A DNA stretch of 64,000 nt from Ascarosepion bandense (GCA_037127315.1 JBBBDQ010001155.1:782501-846500); one strand, 5' to 3'. Positions 11,336-22,756 are shown, numbered from the stretch's first letter. Program-made: numbers and translations. The notes: generated from the sequence alone by a model not told the origin.

Positions 11336-11950
11336 ATGGTAATCAGTGGGCAATGATAAAAGAAAGTCAAAACATTTGTTATATATCGACAAACAACAAA
11401 CACGCATATATATAAAAATATAAAGTGATATTTTTATTAATGACGATGGACCGTGTAGAATAGGGAACAGAGAATTGAGAGAGCGCGCTTCTACTGGGTT
11501 GACGGGAGTGTGGTCGTATCTGTTGTGTCTCTCTTCACCGGCCGATCTCTGTTGCTCCTCTACTACTGCTACTGGCGAATCCGTGTGACGAGGTCTTTAT
11601 ATAATCTTCCAGAACCGGGACTTTTTCTTCCGGTTTTACCTCGCCCACGCACGCCCACGTAATTCTCAGAGACACCTGTTCTGTTTGCCTCTGTAGTTAT
11701 TTCCGCTGCTGCCGGAAATAAGGTCAAACGACATCCGTTCCTTTCAACGACCGGAAACACCCTCGCTTGCATCAGCCTTCCTCGGGTGGGGCCAGATTGT
11801 TATATTACACATTTTCCACACTTAATAAGATTAAATTTTGGCTTTCTTTAATCATTGCCACTAATTTACTACTTGCTATTGATTTTGATCTGGATTAGGA
11901 ATAACAGCAAAACACTTGCTCCCCCCTTTTATAGGCAAAAGCACAAAAAG
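11265..11950. mobile_element. palindromic MITE-like element interrupted by a solo LTR
   Basis: Left arm 11,267-11,376 and right arm 11,814-11,949 are inverted repeats. The outer about 55 bp (TTTTGTGCTTTTGCCTATAA onward through TTATTCCTAATCCAGAT) are almost identical. The inner parts (GGCAATGATAAAAGAAAGTC versus GGCAATGATTAAAGAAAGCC) are diverged but clearly paired. Removing the solo LTR at 11,377-11,809 gives a fold-back element of about 250 bp. Its right end interrupts a LINE-A reading frame right after the ...SHPF codons, so it inserted into or joined the LINE. No clear target duplication was seen. Confidence 0.7.
11373..11813 (-). mobile_element. solo LTR with 4-bp target duplication
   Basis: The LTR is 11,377-11,809 (433 bp), with ends TG...CA on either strand and CATT directly duplicated at 11,373-11,376 and 11,810-11,813. 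It is markedly more GC-rich than its surroundings. Read on minus it begins TGTAATATAACAATC and has a TATA box (TTATATAAAG, complement of about 11,598-11,608) and an AATAAAAA signal near its 3' end, the U3-R-U5 order expected. No internal sequence or second LTR is present, so it arose by LTR-LTR recombination of a Gypsy-like or related element. Family not assigned. Confidence 0.85.
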
Positions 11951-12995
11951 GGTGGGACCAAATTGCTAATCTAGAAGCATGAGTAAATTCATGTAGTCTG
12001 GGAACCCGAGGAAGAAGCTCATAGCAGAAGCCATCATAATATTTGCGGAAAAGACAGAGGGAAGCCACATCCCATTGGTGAGAAAGTGAATGAAGTTGAG
12101 CTTCCTCTTTGGGATCAATTACATTGCAGATCCTCTTTTGAATTTTGTTGAGTAGCCAGAGATAAATACCAGCAGCACCAGACCAGATATGGCAAAAGTA
12201 TTCAATGTACAGACGAATGGTAAATTTATAAATGTGCAAGATAGAACCTAGTGAAAAGAACCTCCTGGCCCAACACAGTGACCCAAACTTCTTAGCAGTA
12301 GCTATTGAGTCAATGTAGTTGTTCTATTTGAGGTTGGTTGAGAGAGTGAGGCCAAGAAGGTGCAGTGTGAGATTTTCTGGAAGACTAGCATTGTCCATGA
12401 AGATGGAAGGTAGGAAAGTTTCTCTTTTAGGAAGCATTAAAGTTTACAAGCCATTTCTTATCCCAATCCATTACAGATCAGAGGTTCCTTCCAAGAACAG
12501 CAATGAGGTTGTTTGTCAACATTGGCAGATTTTTTATTAAAATGAGAGTAAATGGTAGCATCATCTGTGTAGATACTTACTTGGGAACTGATTATATTAG
12601 AAATATCATTGTTGAAGATGAAGATAAGTATAATACCTAGGATAAAGCTTTGAGGTACACTTGTATTTGTATGAAAGAAACTGAAAGAATGCTCATTCAA
12701 GACAACTTTCATTTCACAATTTGATAGGAATGATTGGATTAAATCAAACAATCATCCAGAGATACCGTAGTCTTTTAGCTTGTGCAGAAGGCCAGCATGC
12801 TAAACCCTGTCAAACATTTTTGAGATATCCAGGGCAACAGCTTGAGCTTTGGATTTCTTGTCAAGAACCTTGTATATATATTCCATCATGGCCGTTAGCA
12901 TATCAGTAGACCTGGTGAAGTGGAAGCCATACTGCTTGTCAGAGAGTAGGTTGTGAGATATGAAATGATGAACCATTTTTGCATTAATATTAGCT
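11951..12995 (-). pseudogene. LINE-A fragment: RT to C-terminal domain, lacking 3' end
   Basis: On minus the order is: remains of the DISK-FDRV region, GISG-LFDLIQSFLSNCEMKVV, a degraded SFILGIILIF block, YTDD as the catalytic box (12.57 kb), NNYIDSIA, then HIYKFTIRLYIEYFCHIWSG and QKRICNVIDP, ending in the WDVASLCLFRKYYDGF block. Several frameshifts and stops are present (near 12,455 and 12,240). The reading ends at ...SHPF where the palindromic MITE begins, so the final C-terminus and 3' UTR are missing. No 5' endonuclease part is present. Confidence 0.85.
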
Positions 12996-14884
12996 TTTTA
13001 TTAGAAATATATGTAAAATGTTTTTTAAATATCTTAGAAAATTATAAATTTGTTGGCACTTAAATTTTATAAGTAAGTTATTTCTATGAACCTTTCATGT
13101 CTATGCCTTTATTTAAAATTTGACTGCATTAGTCAAATAGTGCTTATATAAAGAACAAAATATGAATAGAGAGACCAGTACCTGTTTGTTAGTGGAATTA
13201 GATGTAGATGGCCTTACTGCAACTGCAGTCAATGTTCCAACCCAGAAAAGCTATGATTTTAAACAACAAGTTTCTTGGTAGACATTTCCCATTTTGAAGA
13301 TGGCAGCACCACAATCTTTTCTTATCTCATGATTCCACGTTAGACTAAACCGTTCTTAACAAACATCTATTGAGAGGAGCCAATATATATGATGTCTCAA
13401 ATGTAAATTTACTATTCAAAAAGTCAGGAATTCTTTTTCTAACGTTTTTAAGCTTTTGTTCCTAAGTTAGAAAATATATAATCCTTGAAAAATCTTGGAG
13501 GGGAAAATCTCAACACAGTAATCTACAAGAAATAAAAAAATCATTGAAAAGAAAATAATTTCAACATATTTCGATTAGCCTTCATTTTTAATTTGACTGT
13601 ATTGGAGCATATTTCTTTCAGACTATCCAGCTTTTAGTGTATGCTGATAAACTCGGGATTAAATATACAGAAGGAAATTCAAGTGCTAGAGTCAAAAAGA
13701 GAATCCATGTTTGTGTGGAAAAAGGGTTTTTGCTTTTTTTTTTAATTCTATTTCTTGAATTTTTTTAAAAAAAATATAAATAAAAAATAAGAAACAAACA
13801 AAAAACAACTTATTTAACTTTAAATATTTTGATCATAAAGTAACTTATAAGCCATGCTATATATTGTTGAAGAATAAATTCATCTGACATAAGATTTTTA
13901 TTTGCTTTCTCTCTAAACAGATTTTCTAAAAGAAAACCAGTGAAAATATTGAAAATTACTGAATTTTTATTTTATTCAAAAATGTACAGAGCAAACTGGG
14001 TTGACTTTTCTGCAAGATTAACTTAGCTTAACTTCAATAAAGTTAACACATTTTTGATAAAAGCCAGCAAACCTCCAATTTTGTTGTTGTTGATAAACAA
14101 ACTTGAGGTTGAAATATTTTCAAAGAAATCTGCAAGGACCTGAAGGTGGCATTCTACCAAAATCCAGATGTTCACTATCTTCAGAAGGCTTTTTGGAAAA
14201 CAAAAATCATTCGGGTTTTACCATTTTAAAGAATTTCAAAAGAACGGAATAAAAAGAAAAAAAAATACAAAATTTTCTTCCATTTTAACTGATCTAAATT
14301 TCTGTTAAAAATAGCTGCGAGCCACAAACTCACTTGTTGAGCAAATGAGAATTTATGAAAGTTTGCAAGAATGATGCTTGTCAAATAAATATATGCATCC
14401 CTCTATATGTTCTGAGGCTAGGTGAATATTTGTGTATGAGGATTTATAAATTTGTGCATTTATTCCTTATCCGTGTATGAATCTAAACACAGATATAATT
14501 TAAGAATATTTGTGTACGTCCACTTGAAAACCTTAAAATTAAATGCATATTAAATGGCTTGTAATTTATGTGCTAACTTGTGAAATCTAATCTAAAAGCT
14601 TTATTGTTTGATTGCATAAGTTATTGGTTCTGGTTTAAAGTCAAATATCCAATTCTAAAATCATTTAAAAGAATTGTATTTTTTTATTTTCAATTTGTTT
14701 TATGATCTTTCTATATCAAGGATAGCTTTCATAATTAAATTGCTTATTTATTCAAATAAATGCACAAACACACACTGTCAGATTATATTATACTTATCAA
14801 GTCATTCAATTCACAATACAATTTGTATTGACCAATACATTTTAGTTTAATTTTTCAGTTGAATTAGGTAATTCTACTTATATG
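12996..14884. other. AT-rich sequence without identifiable gene
   Basis: About 1.9 kb with no recognised coding, RNA or transposon features. Homopolymer A/T runs lie near 13,735-13,800. Confidence 0.45.
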
Positions 14885-15457
14885 ATAAATATACCATTTC
14901 AATTTCTGCATAAAATATATATTTTCTATTCAAATTATAAATATACCATTTCAATTTCTGCATAAAATATATATTTTCTATTCAAATTATAAATATACCA
15001 TTTCAATTTCTGCATAAAATATATATTTTCTATTCAAATTATAAATATACCATTTCAATTTCTGCATAAAATATATATTTTCTATTCAAATTATAAATAT
15101 ACCATTTCAATTTCTGCATAAAATATATATTTTCTATTCAAATTATAAATATACCATTTCAATTTCTGCATAAAATATATATTTTCTATTCAAATTATAA
15201 ATATACCATTTCAATTTCTGCATAAAATATATATTTTCTATTCAAATTATAAATATACCATTTCAATTTCTGCATAAAATATATATTTTCTATTCAAATT
15301 ATAAATATACCATTTCAATTTCTGCATAAAATATATATTTTCTATTCAAATTATAAATATACCATTTCAATTTCTGCATAAAATATATATTTTCTATTCA
15401 AATTATAAATATACCATTTCAATTTCTGCATAAAATATATATTTTCTAATCGAATTA
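14885..15457. repeat. 52-bp tandem repeat, 11 copies
   Basis: The block ATACCATTTCAATTTCTGC recurs every 52 bp from 14,891 to 15,411, giving eleven copies that appear identical except at the last copy's edge (TTTCTAATCGAATT). Each unit contains TAAAATATATATTTTCTATT. The near-zero divergence indicates recent expansion or homogenisation. There is no open reading frame. Confidence 0.97.
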
Positions 15458-15532
15458 TTTACAGTAAATTACTTGGTGGTAAGAAATAAATTTATTATTT
15501 ATCAATTCAAGGACAGTTTATTATATATATAT

Positions 15533-15925
15533 TGTTGTAGTGAAATATCCTGTCCTACCCAGGAATGGGTATGGCCCAGGTTATAAAAGACTGGGACTAG
15601 AATGAACTACAGGGTGTTCATCATTATCTGAGAGTCTTCATCATTATACGAGTATGTTCGTGATTATATGAGAGTCTTTATCATTATACGAGAACCATCG
15701 TCATTAGACGAGAGTAATACGTCATTAGACGGAAGCATTCTTCACAAGACGGATGCACACGTCGTATACAGAGACATTGCCTTCTTGATTGTTATTCTTG
15801 TTAACTGTTCGTTGGTGTACGTGTATTTGGTTTATTGTATTGAGGTATAATAAATCTCTATTCATATCTCCTCAGTGTAAAGAATTATTTCTTGCACTAT
15901 TCTTTCTCTGTTTATCCCCTCCCAG
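15533..15925 (+). mobile_element. LTR-like unit, probably a solo LTR
   Basis: It starts TGTTGTAGTG right after a TA run and carries a TATA box (GGTTATAAAAGAC, about 15,580). It then has short degenerate direct repeats built on TCATTATACGAGAG between 15,617 and 15,730, and an AATAAA signal near 15,850 followed by a T-rich U5-like end. Promoter and polyadenylation order fits an LTR. The right border and target duplication are lost in the adjoining TA microsatellite, so the call is tentative. Confidence 0.45.
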
Positions 15926-15926
15926 G

Positions 15927-15929
<3 letters not shown>

Positions 15930-15990
<61 letters not shown>
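15930..15990. repeat. TA then GA microsatellite
   Basis: (TA)n passes directly into (GA)n. Confidence 0.95.
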
Positions 15991-15993
<3 letters not shown>

Positions 15994-16216
15994 GAAAAAA
16001 TGACACCCATAAAAAATGGAGAGAATAATCCAAAAAGGTTATCTAATTAATATAAAATAGTAAATAGTTAAAAATACAAAGCTCAATGAATATTATCCAC
16101 AGCAATATGATATATAGAAGAAAACTGAAGACATAATTAAACGGTTAATGAATAACTGTTTAATTATGTGTTGAGTTTTCTCTCTCTAATCAAGTTCACT
16201 CCAATTAAAGCAGAAA

Positions 16217-17223
16217 AGACACAAGAGTTTACTGGATATGGAAGAAATAGAAAACAGTAACATTACTAAGGGGAAAGAACAAAAGAAAAGTAATCAGGAA
16301 GACAGTAGAAAGCCACTACGACACAATGGTCTACTGGGTGTGGAAAAAGTAGAAAACAGTAACATTACTAATGGGAAATGACAAAAGAATAGTAATCATG
16401 AGGACAGTAGAAAGCCACTAAGACACAAGAGTTTACTGGATATGGAAGAAATAGAAAACAGAAACATTACTAAAGAGCAAGAACAAAAGAAGGGTAATCA
16501 GGAGGACAGTAGAAAGCCACTAAGACACAAGGGTATCCTGGGTGTGGAAAACATAGAAAACAGAAACATTGCTAAGGGGAAATGACAAAAGAAGAGTAAT
16601 CAGGAGAACAATAGAAAGCCACTAAGACACAAGGGTGTACTGGGTGTGGAAGAATTAGAAAACAGAAACATTACTAAAGAGCAAGATCAAAAGAAGGGTA
16701 ATCAGGAGGACAGTAGAAAGCCACTAAGACACAAGGGTATACTGGGTGTGGAAAACATAGAAAACAGAAACATTACTAAGGGGAAAGGACAAAAGAATAG
16801 TAATCAGGGGGACAGTAGAAAGCCACTAAGACACAAGGGTATCCTGGGTGTGGAAAACATAGAAAACAGAAACATTACTAAGGGGAAAGGACAAAAGAAT
16901 AGTAATCAGGGGGACAGTAGAAAGCCACTAAGACACAAGGGTATCCTGGGTGTGGAAAACATAGAAAACAGAAACATTACTAAGGGGAAAGGACAAAAGA
17001 ATAGTAATCAGGGGGACAGTAGAAAGCCACTAAGACACAAGGGTATCCTGGGTGTGGAAAACATAGAAAACAGAAACATTGCTAAGGGGAAATGACAAAA
17101 GAAGAGTAATCAGGAGGACAGTAGAAATCCACTAAGACACAAGGGTGTACTGGGTGTGGAAGAATTAGAAAACAGAAACATTACTAAAGAGCAAGAACAA
17201 AAGAATAGTAATCAGGAGGACAG
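16217..17223 (+). repeat. 102-bp tandem repeat, about 10 units, frame-preserving with higher-order pattern
   Basis: Units start (GAAAACAG) at 16,250, 16,352, 16,454, 16,556, 16,658, 16,760, 16,862, 16,964, 17,066 and 17,168, so the period is exactly 102 bp (34 codons). Units fall into types: one with AAAGAGCAAGA, one with AAGGGGAAATGA (which contains an in-frame TGA) and one with AAGGGGAAAGGA. Units 6, 7 and 8 look identical, and the AAATGA type alternates with the AAAGAGC type. The array ends abruptly inside unit 10 at the LINE beginning about 17,224. Confidence 0.96.
16646..17095 (+). CDS. hypothetical repeat protein reading through the 102-bp array (149 codons)
   Basis: An ATG at 16,646 opens a frame of 149 codons covering about 4.4 array units. 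Each 34-residue unit is very polar and rich in Lys, Asn, Gln, Arg and Glu (blocks ENRNITKGKGQKNSNQ and DSRKPLRHKGILGV). Shorter 48-codon frames with the same sequence start at 16,238 and 16,439 and stop at the TGA in AAATGA-type units. I recognise no family, signal peptide or splice context. It may be a non-coding minisatellite whose 3n period simply keeps a frame open, or a remnant of a repeat-protein gene. I lean to the former. Confidence 0.25.
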   Translation: MEELENRNITKEQDQKKGNQEDSRKPLRHKGILGVENIENRNITKGKGQKNSNQGDSRKPLRHKGILGVENIENRNITKGKGQKNSNQGDSRKPLRHKGILGVENIENRNITKGKGQKNSNQGDSRKPLRHKGILGVENIENRNIAKGK

Positions 17224-17882
17224 GAGATAAAGTTGGCTGAAAAGCATGGAGCTGGAAGGAAGTTAGACAAGTGGGAAGTGCAAGAAAAGAAACTGTTAGA
17301 AAAGGATTTATGGCTACATCTAGCCAACTCAACTGTATATTGAGCAGACATCATTGCCACTCTAGTACTCTGCTTAAATTCATAAAGTCTACGTACCATA
17401 GAGAAGAACTCAGCTGAACAATTAATGTATTTATAGAAAAGACACAGAGAAGCAACTTTTTGAAAGTGAGAAAGTGACTGAAGCTGATACACCAGATCAG
17501 GACCAATAATATTGCTGATTCTTCTATGGATTTTATCAAGGAGCTCTAGATAAATAGCAGCACTACTGGATCATATGTGGCAGCAATATTCTGATCATGG
17601 ATGAATGTAAGATAGATTTTGGAAAGAAAATTTTTTTTGCATGACAAAGTGAACCAACTTTCTTATCAGATGACCTAGCAATGGATTCAATATAGTCTTT
17701 CTACTTCACATCAATGTAAGCCTATTCAATTTCCTGGAGGTTAGCATCAGCCATGCTGAAGGAAAGGAGAGAAGGACCTCACAGATGATTAATAGAGTGC
17801 AGTTTAGTATTGGAGGTGCTAAAATTAACAAGCCATCCTTTGTCTCAGTTAACAACAGACTGAAGGTCATTTTTTGTAATCT

Positions 17883-18213
17883 TGCTAGGGTTAACAAAAT
17901 CACATAGTTTCCTTTGTAACCTTACTAAGTTCAACAAAAGTCAATGTTAGTTTCATAACTTCTACTCTAGTAAAGTCACTTTGTAAAGTAACTGATACAA
18001 AAATAATAATGTCTCCGAACAATAATGTGTCAGTCACTTATTCTTCTCCAATTGTACACCCACTAATCACTCTATACCTATATATATTTACGACATGTGT
18101 CACATGATCCCAGCAGCACTGTAATACTTATTACTTGAGAATGAGGTCAACTGTGTTTACTATCTGGCAATCAGTATTTCAAACCAAGTGTAGTCAGTGA
18201 CACTTTATTCTTA
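17883..18213 (-). repeat. 3' LTR of the Gypsy element
   Basis: It aligns along its length with 20,710-21,030: TTAACANAATC near the left edge, AAGTTCAACAAAA, AATAATAATG, CATGATCCCAGCAGC, TTACTTGAGAATGAGGTCAA and GTGACACTTTATTC at the right edge. Confidence 0.85.
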
Positions 18214-18215
18214 GA

Positions 18216-19378
18216 TGGCACCTCCCTTTCAAATGACTTCCTCTGGAGTCTATATTTATTGTTACGAATTTTAAGCACTCTTCATCTACTAATACTAGTG
18301 TCAGACAGGTTCAATTTAGAGAAAAATTTTCCACCATTTAACTTGGCAAAAATTTCTTCTAGACTTGGTAAGAGGCAGTTATGTTATATTAAACTTTCAT
18401 TTAGTCCTGTAGAAAAATCATCACATTAGTTGATTTTATTATTTCTGTTGGTGATGCTCATTCAGAATAATCTATTTTTGAGATCACAACTAATTTTTCT
18501 AGTCTGTCCAATTCTTTATTAATTGGTTCCAATGCTGCAAAGTGTAGACTCATTTTTGGCTTAAATATTGGTGCTATATTCTCTTTTACTTCAAATTTAC
18601 CTTTAGTTTATGTGCATGTCCCTAGACTTACTTAGAAAACATCTAGAAAACTTGTTTTCAATTCCTTCTGTAATTTTTCAGTTGCTGTATTAACACTGGA
18701 GGTTACAATATTTATTTTGTTGCAAAAAGAGCTCATTGGAAGGTCCCAAAGGTCAAATAATGTAATCCAATCTGTTCCAAATAAATACAAACACCACCAC
18801 TTTCTTGTTTTCTTTTATTCAATAAAAGAAATCCTAGAGCTGAATTCATCCAAAAAGTTCAACCTCTTTTCTGAAACTCCATGTGCAAGTTTATTAGAAG
18901 TCAGTAAACTGGATTTACCCATTTTTCTCCAAGTTTGTTCATTCATGATTGTTATATCAGATCCTGTTATAATTTTATTTTTACATTATTCCCACAAAAA
19001 CAAATGTCCTCTTTTGTGATGTTTTTTTTAAAATCTTGTTAATTTTATGCTTTTTATCTTTACTTCATTTTTTGTGGCCTAACAACCCACATTCATAGCA
19101 TTTTTTGTTCTTGAAAAAAAACAATCAATCTTGAAATGTTTACCTCCATGACCCTGGCAAGTATTAGGTACTGAGAGAGATTTTTCATCTTTTTTTAATG
19201 CTTTGTTATGAGTTATGGAATGTTTTTTGTTTTTTTTCTGTATTTGGTCAGATGCTATGCACTTGTAAAGTGTTTCTCTTTTCAATCATCATGTACTAGT
19301 TTTAGGTTCACAATATGTTGATATTCTTCCGCTATTTTCTAGAGAGTTAATTTGGGATCCATTTCTAATTTAGCAAGT
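18216..19378 (-). pseudogene. Gypsy gag zinc-knuckle, protease and RT N-terminus, broken
   Basis: Minus reading from the right: the end of the gag matrix/capsid-type region (ILAKLE-NPKLT), then a Cys/His-rich segment ending CQGHGGKHFKIDC that stands for the zinc knuckles. The protease region follows, with a recognisable TGSDITI remnant and WRK-GKS. The linker LFDLW-LP-SSFCNKI follows, then the pre-RT stretch ALEPINKELDRLEKL near 18,500. Stops and frameshifts occur throughout. The coding then ends, so RT catalytic motifs, RNase H and integrase are deleted before the 3' LTR. Confidence 0.7.
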
Positions 19379-20050
19379 ATCCTGGATCTTCAAATACAGG
19401 TCAGGGATACCAGAATCAAGCAGGTACAAAAATTTAAATACCTGGGAAGCGTTATAACAGAAGACGGAAAGTGCAACACAGACCTGAAGGCAAATTGGCA
19501 TGACGAAGGAAGCATTCCAGAAGTTGCGTAAGGTATTAAGAAACAGGACAATTTTGCTAGAAACTAGAAAGAGAGTACTGGATTGCTACGTGATGTCCGT
19601 CCTTCAATATGGCAGTGAATGCTTGATGATTGAAAGATATCAAAGATGAAGGAAAAACTTGAAGCAACTGAAATGTGGTTCTACAGAAGGATGCTGCAAA
19701 TCTCATGGATCGAGCATGTGAGCAATGATGAGGTCTTGGAAATGATCGAAACAAAAAGGAAATTAATACTGAGCATCAGGAAAAGACAGCTGAAGTTCCT
19801 GGGACATGCAATGAAGAAGGAGGGCTTGGAGAACCTGATACTAACAGGCCAGATAGAGGGAAAAAGAGACAGGGGAAAGCAACAGAAACATATTTGAAGG
19901 ATCTAATCAGGGAGATGATGGAGCGAGGGTTGCATAGTGTAACAGGAGAAGGTGTGCTCAGAGCCACCAGGGATAGGGAAATGTGGAAAGCCATGATCGC
20001 CTACGTTCTGAAGGGACAGTGCACATAGAAGAAGAAGAATCCTGGATCTT
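19379..20050 (+). mobile_element. RTE-type LINE 3' fragment with 12-bp target duplication, nested in gag
   Basis: Identical ATCCTGGATCTT copies at 19,379-19,390 and 20,039-20,050 flank a 648-bp insert. The insert reads on plus as the post-RT part of an RTE-type LINE: QVRDTRIKQVQKFKYLGSVI, then MWFYRRMLQISWIEHVSND, IRKRQLKFLGHAMKK and GQIEGKRDRGK. It ends with a short GAA-type microsatellite tail (TAGAAGAAGAAGA) instead of poly-A, as RTE elements do. It is 5' truncated and frameshifted. The duplicated target lies in the gag codons for IRSRIL, so the order of events is certain: the Gypsy came first and the RTE second. Confidence 0.93.
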
Positions 20051-20700
20051 ATTTCTGCATCCTTATTAACAGTTAAACCCTGTATGAATATGAGACATTT
20101 AAATAAATCTGGAGTTAATTCATTTAACTTGAACTTCCGCACATTCTCGATTCACAATTCCTGCATGAGTGACAAAATCTGCATTGTTGCACACTGCCAT
20201 CATGCATTAAATAATGAAGTCCTATCTCCAAAGATTTTTGACAGAGTTACTACCATTTTACCTAAAATTTATTTCACCTGGTTTCTTTGGCCAAAAAAAA
20301 AACTTCACATACTTTTCATGTGAACCAGGGGACAATTTCCTTAATAATAATCAAACTTTAATTTCATTATTCCACTGTGCACAGTCCCTTTTGAAGATCC
20401 CTGGAAAAGTTATTCCTTCTTCTGGATTATATACAAATTCACTTATTAAATTTGCAACAGCATCTGGCATGAATGAATCTGAAGTTTTTCTTCCCTTGTT
20501 TTAGTCAACAATTTGAAAAATTTACTTTGTTGTTGTAGTAGTACTAGTAGTTGCTGTTTTTGTTACTGCAATTGTTGTTCTAGTTATTGCTTCGGTAGGG
20601 CCAACATTTGTGTCATGATAGCTTTTAGTTCCTCCATATTTGCTGTACTCTGCTGAAATCTTTTGTAGATTAATTTTCATTGTTTCCTCGTATCAACTCA
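20051..20700 (-). pseudogene. Gypsy gag N-terminal region, broken
   Basis: On minus a short ATG-led start (MEELKAIMTQMLAL) is followed by a Gln-rich stretch. The capsid-like reading comes next (FVYNPEEGITF, a LRKL block and KIFGDR-SLFN, spread over frames), then RKFKLNELTPDLFKCLIFI, ending DAEIRSRIL at the 12-bp target site where the RTE fragment inserted. This wording matches the gag proteins of a widespread Gypsy group in invertebrates. Multiple frameshifts make it non-functional. Confidence 0.75.
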
Positions 20701-20709
20701 AATGATTCT

Positions 20710-21030
20710 TGTTAGGATTAACAGAATCCCGTCATCCTTTCCCTTTGTAAACTTATTAGGTTCAACAAAACTCGATGTTAGTTTTATAATTTTTTACTTT
20801 ATTAAAGTTACATGTAAAATCACAGATACAAGAATAATAATGCCTTTAAACAATACTGTGTTAGACACTCATTCTTCTCTGACTCTAATTAATATATGTC
20901 ATGTGATAATTAATATATGTCATGTGATCCCAGCAGCGCAGTACTGCTAATTACTTGAGAATGAGGTCAACTGTTTACTCCTTGGTGATCCATGTTCAAA
21001 ACCAAGTACCATAGTGACACTTTATTCCTA
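20710..21030 (-). repeat. 5' LTR of the Gypsy element
   Basis: Homologous to 17,883-18,213. It holds a tandem duplication of TTAATATATGTCATGTGA. Immediately inside (minus) lie a short leader and the presumed gag start around 20,680. Confidence 0.85.
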
Positions 21031-21320
21031 TATGACTGTTTTGGGCATTAGCTGCCATTTTGATCTTATCAATCTGATCAGACTTACTATTGAAACAGTA
21101 GTAAATGCTTGTCATCAGCATAGATATCAAGTTGAGAGCTGATACCATCAGGAAGGTCATTGATAAAAATTAAGAACAAAGTAGAACCAAGGATTGAGCC
21201 CTGAGTTGGGGTGCATGTGCATTAGCATAAAAGGATCTAGAACTATTCAGGATAATTTTCATTTCTTGAAATGATAGGAAAGACTGGATTACTTCAAGAA
21301 TTTAGTGTACATAAACGTTA

Positions 21321-22756
21321 GCATTTGTTCAAAGAAAGACATAACCTGAAGAAAGAAACAAGATGTTGTATACTCTTTGACTGAGGGGAATACAATGTTT
21401 GAAAATAGAACTGAAATCATAGAATAAAAATAAAAACAATAGCAAAATAACAAGAAAAACTGGCTATGAGAATGTTATGAAAAGACATTTGTGAAAGATG
21501 AAAAAAGTATGCAGGTATTAAGAACATTGGTTAAGTCATGAAATTTTCTACCTTTGAATAAAAATCAAAGAGAAATGCTGAAGTTAGACAAAAGCAGTAG
21601 ATGAAAACTGATTTCTCAGTAGTATTTTTTAATGATGAATGTAGAGCTGCATTGAATGGACTTGAATGAGTCATTCATGGAAAAGTAATTCCAAAATAAT
21701 TTGGAAGACAACAGTGGTAAAAGTGAAGGAATTTTGTATTCAAGATAATAAAATTATATTTTAAAGTTGATGATGGTTCAAGATAAATGAAGAGAATTAT
21801 TCTAAGGAAAGATATTTTTGAGTGCTACAAATGCCAAGAAGATTTAAACTTAACAACCAAGATTAGAATGCTGGTCAACATCGTAAAGTACATAATAAAG
21901 ATATGAAATATTAGTTAAATTTATAAAGTTTTGTCTTTTTTTATATAAGATTTTGTTTATCAGAATATGTTAAAGTAATGAGAATGAAACAAAGTCGGGA
22001 AAATATTCTCCGTTAAATAAACAAGAATTCAGGTTGACTTTGTTTCACTGTTTATCTCTCTCATCATCTATATTTTCCAAATAATAAAAGTTTTATTAAA
22101 ATTAATACAAAATTATGTTAAATATATTCATCTATATTCAGAGTAATAATTAAATCGACACAGGATTCGAAATTTAATAAAAAGATCTAGTCATTAAAAA
22201 TTAATGTTTTTTTTATTATAAAAGCACAAAAGAATAATGAAAGAACGTCTTATACTCCAAGAATTGTTATATTTGGAAAGAAAATATATTGTGGTTCTTT
22301 TCAAAGGCAGAATGTATCAGCATCAAAATTGGAAATTCCACTTTGAACCAAAGTGCATGCTCAATACAATTCACTAAAAGGAAATCACTGCATATTAGTC
22401 AGGTAAACTTCAGATAAATGAAAAGTATCATTGTGTGATGAGTTTGGTCCCAAAAGGAATGAAACAATATTCATAACTAAATCAGTTTCCTTATGAATTC
22501 TATTAAACATTGCTTAGGCATTTTGGATTGTGAAATAAAAGAAATATGCAGAAAACCTTTAGCAAAAGAATTTGGCTTGTGTTTTTCAATGCAATTTTCT
22601 TGACCATCATCCCAAAAGATAACACATTTGATATATTCAAAACTAAAAACATAAAAAATCTGATATTAAACCTGTAGAGTGAGTGGCTATGTTTAAATGT
22701 AAATAAATGGCAGATTTGTTGAACGAATACATTTGATAAAGTTTGCAATTAATTAC
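21321..22756. other. AT-rich sequence without identifiable gene
   Basis: About 1.4 kb with no recognised feature. Confidence 0.45.

Larger units (their letters stand above)
17883..21030 (-). mobile_element. Gypsy-type LTR retrotransposon, both LTRs present, internally deleted
   Basis: Two direct repeats of about 320-330 bp, at 17,883-18,213 and 20,710-21,030, bracket gag, protease and the N-terminal part of RT read on minus. Most of RT, all of RNase H and integrase are missing, because the coding reading stops shortly after an RT N-terminal ALEPINKELDRLEKL-VISK block near 18,450. The LTRs differ at many sites, so the insertion is old. The right LTR contains an extra 26-bp local duplication (AATTAATATATGTCATGTGA). 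A purine-rich GAAAGGGAGG tract (minus, near 18,225) precedes the 3' LTR as expected of a polypurine tract. A smaller LINE fragment is nested inside gag. Confidence 0.85.
17225..21320 (-). pseudogene. divergent LINE (LINE-A relative) split by a Gypsy insertion
   Basis: Two minus-strand pieces form one element. 21,031-21,320 holds the RT palm: a degraded VIQSFLSFQEMKIIL block, a region matching GSTLFLIFINDLPDGIS, and an ISMLMTSIYYCF stretch that is the decayed YADD neighbourhood. 17,225-17,882 continues with DLQSVVN, a KLHSINH stretch, and the C-terminal block with VASLCLFYKYINCSAEFF. The interruption (17,883-21,030) is the LTR element described separately. Frames are heavily broken. Its left end abuts the 102-bp array at about 17,224 and its 3' UTR is missing. 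Confidence 0.8.
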
